From: Clostridium fallax
Lineage (GTDB): Bacteria > Bacillota > Clostridia > Clostridiales > Clostridiaceae
Length of the DNA: 17,831 nucleotides
Direction of reading: 5' to 3'
Assembly: GCF_900129365.1 (NCBI RefSeq)
Contig: NZ_FQVM01000037.1
Location: forward strand, 1-17,831
The notes beneath the pieces were generated by a model. The model was not told where the DNA came from. It saw only the letters and a list, made by a program, of their open reading frames with translations, and made no database searches. This document shows, piece after piece, positions 15,494-17,831 of the stretch (position 1 is the first letter of the stretch; each line of letters opens with the position of its first letter). The translations under genes and the position numbers were made by a program.

Positions 15494-15850
15494 TTATATA
15501 ATTTCATTTATTGTATTGTATGCAAACTCTATAAGTTCATTACAAGATATTTTATCTCTTTTTAATGCTCCACAATCAATAGTTCCATATTTTTCTTTAA
15601 ATCTTTTTATAATTTCTTTAGCGTACTTTCTAGTATCATTAGGTTTATCTGCTGATTCTCTTCCTTCAATAGCTCCAATTACTATTAAAGCCCCTGTTAC
15701 CGCTCCACAGCTTTCTGCAACACACATTCCTGAACCAAAGGGTGTTCCAATAGATACTGGAATATTAAGATTTTTCTCTTCATTAAAAATTTTTATTAAA
15801 GTTTCTGCACAGTTATAACCTTCACTTCTAATTTCTAATATTCTTGACAT
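15494..15850 (-). CDS. C_GCAxxG_C_C family protein
   Basis: 118 residues. Five cysteines match the family spacing: C14 (YNCAE), C43 and C48 (GMCVAESCGAVTG), C93 (IDCGAL) and C103 (ISCNELI). CGAVTG fits the CGAxxG core. The family is small, soluble and common in anaerobes. A redox or metal-binding role is assumed from the cysteines but not established. GGAGGAG precedes the ATG. On minus, the leader holds a TATAAT at 15896-15891, near a 9-bp inverted repeat (15872-15880, 15898-15906), a possible operator. No redox gene is adjacent. It ends at the shared terminator. Confidence 0.88.
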   Translation of the reverse strand: MSRILEIRSEGYNCAETLIKIFNEEKNLNIPVSIGTPFGSGMCVAESCGAVTGALIVIGAIEGRESADKPNDTRKYAKEIIKRFKEKYGTIDCGALKRDKISCNELIEFAYNTINEII

Positions 15851-15960
15851 CTTTACTTCTCCTCCAAATTAAATCTTATTGTATAAATTTATTATATAAT
15901 AAGATTCTTTAAACCTCACTAAAATATATTATTTTTTTCAATTTAATCCATAGATTTTAT

Positions 15961-16467
15961 CTATGCTACTAACTTTAAAAAGTTTTTTAAAGTTATAGAA
16001 TATTGAGTTTCAGTTAAAAGTTTTCTATCTGCTTCAAATCCTGCTTTAGTAAAGGCTCTTTTAGATCTATGATTTTTAAAATTTATTTTTGCAACAACTT
16101 CATCTACCTTCCAATTAAAGAATGCCTTTTTAAGACCTTCTAAAATTGCATTTGGACCTAATCCCATACCCCATTTTTCTTTTTCACCAATAGCAACTAC
16201 CATTTCAGCAGTATTACCCTTAGGAACTAATCTTAAAAACCCTATAGGTTCATCGTTATTAAGTATAATAAAAAAGCTACTATTTTGATTAAATAGTGGA
16301 GTTAATATTGGCATATTTACTCTACTTACCACTTCTTTAATGCTGTTTCCTACACTAGATCTTTCATTTAAATATCTAGATACTTCCCTATCTTCTACCC
16401 AATTAAGAATCTTTAATGCATCAGATTTATAAATCTCTTGTCGTAATATTATATCCTTACCTTTCAC
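15961..16467 (-). CDS. GNAT-family N-acetyltransferase
   Basis: 168 residues, the RimJ/RimL-like GNAT size. The order is N-terminal LRQEIYKSDALKILNWVED (helix 1), IILNNDEPIGFLRLV (strand 4), and the acetyl-CoA loop WGMGLG (99-104, R/Q-x-x-G-x-G type with Trp at the first position). Next is a helix to about 116, then KINFKNHRSKRAFTKAGF (127-144), the typical end motif. It likely transfers acetyl to a small-molecule or protein amine; the target is unknown. I start it at GTG 16467. A longer frame opens at TTG 16488, but the strong AGAGGGGGT lies inside that extension and is ideally spaced for the GTG. Its own promoter and a leader hairpin lie upstream. Confidence 0.85.
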   Translation of the reverse strand: MKGKDIILRQEIYKSDALKILNWVEDREVSRYLNERSSVGNSIKEVVSRVNMPILTPLFNQNSSFFIILNNDEPIGFLRLVPKGNTAEMVVAIGEKEKWGMGLGPNAILEGLKKAFFNWKVDEVVAKINFKNHRSKRAFTKAGFEADRKLLTETQYSITLKNFLKLVA

Positions 16468-16496
16468 TATTTTACCCCCTCTAAACAATGAAAAAT

Positions 16497-16529
16497 CCTA
16501 TTATATGCAGTAATTCTGCCTATAATAGG
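16497..16529 (-). promoter_or_regulatory. Leader hairpin of the GNAT gene, possible attenuator
   Basis: On minus, 14-base arms (16529-16516 and 16510-16497) pair with one mismatch around a 5-base loop, followed by ATTTTTC and then, about 15 bases on, the AGAGGGGGT ribosome binding site. A stem plus T-tract inside a leader looks like an intrinsic terminator that could be conditional. No ligand-binding domain is recognisable in the roughly 35 bases before it. Confidence 0.45.
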
Positions 16530-16568
16530 TTTTAAAATCTCCAAGGTCGATTATATACTAACTCATAC

Positions 16569-16598
16569 ATTATAGTAAAATGTTGTAATTTATGTAAA
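16569..16598 (-). promoter_or_regulatory. Promoter of the GNAT gene
   Basis: On minus, TTTACA (16598-16593), an 18-base spacer and a perfect TATAAT (16574-16569) put the start near 16562, giving a leader of about 95 bases. The remaining gap to 16770 holds no recognisable gene. It has an imperfect TTACA-N5-TGTAA palindrome near 16746-16760 and a GC-richer stretch at 16640-16680 that I could not identify. Confidence 0.6.
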
Positions 16599-16773
16599 CC
16601 TGTTCTTAAATTTGTTTATATTGATATCTAGTTATAAATCAACTCTTTTCTCACTTTTGCCAGCACCTGTTATTAAATTGCAATTTTCCAACTTTTATGA
16701 ATTTTATTGAATTAATTTACTTTTTAAAACTTTTAAAGTAATATATTACATTAATTGTAATATAGAGAAATAG

Positions 16774-16820
16774 AAAAATAGCTTAATACAATACGAAAAG
16801 TATTATATTAAGCTATTTTT
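16774..16820 (-). terminator. Terminator of the EamA/DMT gene
   Basis: Arms of 21 bases (16774-16794 and 16800-16820) pair with one mismatch, with a 5-base GAAAA loop. The stem base is A-rich on one side and T-rich on the other, giving T runs on either strand. It lies 23 bases past the stop at 16844 and is clear on minus. Confidence 0.85.
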
Positions 16821-16843
16821 CTTCCCATTATATTATAAAACTT

Positions 16844-17797
16844 TTATGATAATTCTAAAGCTTTAGATTTTTGTTTTTTATGTTTAAGCATTACAAAGGA
16901 ACCTAAAAGAATAAATAAAATTCCGAATATGGTGTTTAAAGGAATGCTTTCTTGCAATATTAATAATGCTAAAATTGGAGCTAAAGCAGGTTTTACAAAA
17001 AACACTAAAGATGCCATTACTACTGATGTTTGATCCATTGCTAAAAAATATAGAAGATATCCTAATCCAGTTACTACAATTCCTAAATATAAAAGAATTA
17101 AAATATTACTAGATGTTATACCTTTAAATATAGGTATATTATAAATCATTGAATTTAATTTTGTACCTACTCTAATATTAAATATAGGTAATCTTGAAAG
17201 TAACATTAATATAAGCATAATAAAATCACCAAATAAAAAAGATAAGCAGTTTATAACTATACTACCGAACTTTTCAGATTTCATTTTTACCAAAACACTA
17301 TATAGAGAAAAAGTAATCGCTGCTAATATAGCTAAAATTATTCCAATTAAATCTGCTCTGTTCATTTTTATACCAAATGGATTTAAAATACATCCAATTC
17401 CTATTAAACTTATTACTATTGCTGCAATTGTACTTTTGTTTAAATTTTCTTTTAATATAAAATATGCAAATGGAATTGTAAAAATAGGGTTAGTACTAAA
17501 TAGTACAGCAACTGTAGATGATTTTGTATAAACTATTGCTAATTGAAATAAAGACATACTTATCACTACGCCTAATAGTCCAGTAATTGTAAAGTATCCT
17601 AAATCTTTTTTAGTTAATTTTATATTTTTTTCTTTTATCACTTTAATAGTAGGTAAAAGTAATATTAATCCACCTATTAAAAACCTTAAAAAATTAAGCT
17701 GAAATGGATTTAATCCATTATTAGCTATTTTACCAGCTATTTCCATAGTACTAAATATAAATGTACTTAATATTATATATAAATATCCTTTTTTCAT
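16844..17797 (-). CDS. EamA/DMT-superfamily permease
   Basis: 317 residues, about ten membrane helices, two EamA repeats (about 3-135 and 150-305). The first repeat has STFIFSTMEIAGKIA and LNFLRFLIGGLILLLP; the second has GLGYLLYFLAMDQTS followed by FFVKPALAPILALLILQE, all typical. These proteins export metabolites such as amino acids or act on drugs; the substrate cannot be read from sequence. A basic tail (KHKKQKSKALELS) follows the last helix. AGGTAGGATG precedes the ATG at 17797. Only 34 bases of upstream sequence remain, so the promoter is not fully visible. Confidence 0.9.
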   Translation of the reverse strand: MKKGYLYIILSTFIFSTMEIAGKIANNGLNPFQLNFLRFLIGGLILLLPTIKVIKEKNIKLTKKDLGYFTITGLLGVVISMSLFQLAIVYTKSSTVAVLFSTNPIFTIPFAYFILKENLNKSTIAAIVISLIGIGCILNPFGIKMNRADLIGIILAILAAITFSLYSVLVKMKSEKFGSIVINCLSFLFGDFIMLILMLLSRLPIFNIRVGTKLNSMIYNIPIFKGITSSNILILLYLGIVVTGLGYLLYFLAMDQTSVVMASLVFFVKPALAPILALLILQESIPLNTIFGILFILLGSFVMLKHKKQKSKALELS

Positions 17798-17831
17798 AAA
17801 TGCATCCTACCTTAATTTTATAATATTTATA

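Noticed and set aside
16468..16488. TTG start at 16488 for the acetyltransferase
   Set aside because: The strong AGAGGGGGT site is inside this extension and correctly spaced for the GTG at 16467.
16640..16700. GC-richer stretch readable on minus as a short peptide ending GAGKSEKRVDL
   Set aside because: Only about 19 codons after an in-frame stop, without a ribosome binding site; could be a gene remnant but cannot be supported.
16743..16763. Second TTACA/TGTAA palindrome near the EamA terminator
   Set aside because: Spacing is five rather than four bases and symmetry is imperfect; it is far from any promoter I can support.

Overview
The window is very AT-rich. It has short intergenic gaps packed with A/T-rich hairpins, strong AGGAGG-type ribosome binding sites, several TTG/GTG starts and a folT gene behind a tetrahydrofolate riboswitch. 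Together these point to a low-GC Gram-positive anaerobe, most likely Clostridium sensu stricto (C. perfringens-like). This assignment rests on composition and gene content, not on a database match. I see no rRNA or tRNA genes, insertion sequences, phage genes or CRISPR arrays.

Left part (1-6990): the 5' portion of a small two-TM membrane protein (minus), then an OmpR-type two-component system (regulator 1820-2524, histidine kinase 551-1789, both minus). plsY, an essential phospholipid-synthesis acyltransferase, lies alone on the plus strand. It converges on a two-gene ABC system of the MacB/LolD type (ATPase 5965-6651, 853-residue double-FtsX permease 3411-5972). The ABC promoter carries a 30-bp perfect palindrome whose core matches the TNACA-N4-TGTAA site described for BceR-like regulators, so the two-component system probably controls this transporter although plsY separates them. 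A 49-residue protein gene with a very strong hairpin terminator sits just upstream of the ABC operon.

Middle (6990-9850): a 518-bp gap holds a plausible promoter and a 23-bp perfect hairpin with a T-tract on the plus strand, a candidate small RNA or attenuated leader. It is followed by a VanW-family gene broken by a one-base frameshift, then a TauE/SafE-family membrane protein on the minus strand.

PTS region (9810-13972, minus): a PRD-domain regulator followed by EIIA, EIIB and EIIC of the galactitol family, ending at a clear terminator. No catabolic enzyme is encoded with them, so the sugar or polyol is unknown.

Right part (14327-17831): a good promoter, a class I THF riboswitch and folT (folate ECF S component) on the plus strand, with an 87-residue protein of unknown function probably co-transcribed. 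Then on the minus strand come a C_GCAxxG_C_C-family protein, a GNAT acetyltransferase with a hairpin in its leader, and an EamA/DMT permease. The most instructive element is the folT leader, where the anti-Shine-Dalgarno element, the Shine-Dalgarno, a U8 tract and the TTG start codon are nested together.
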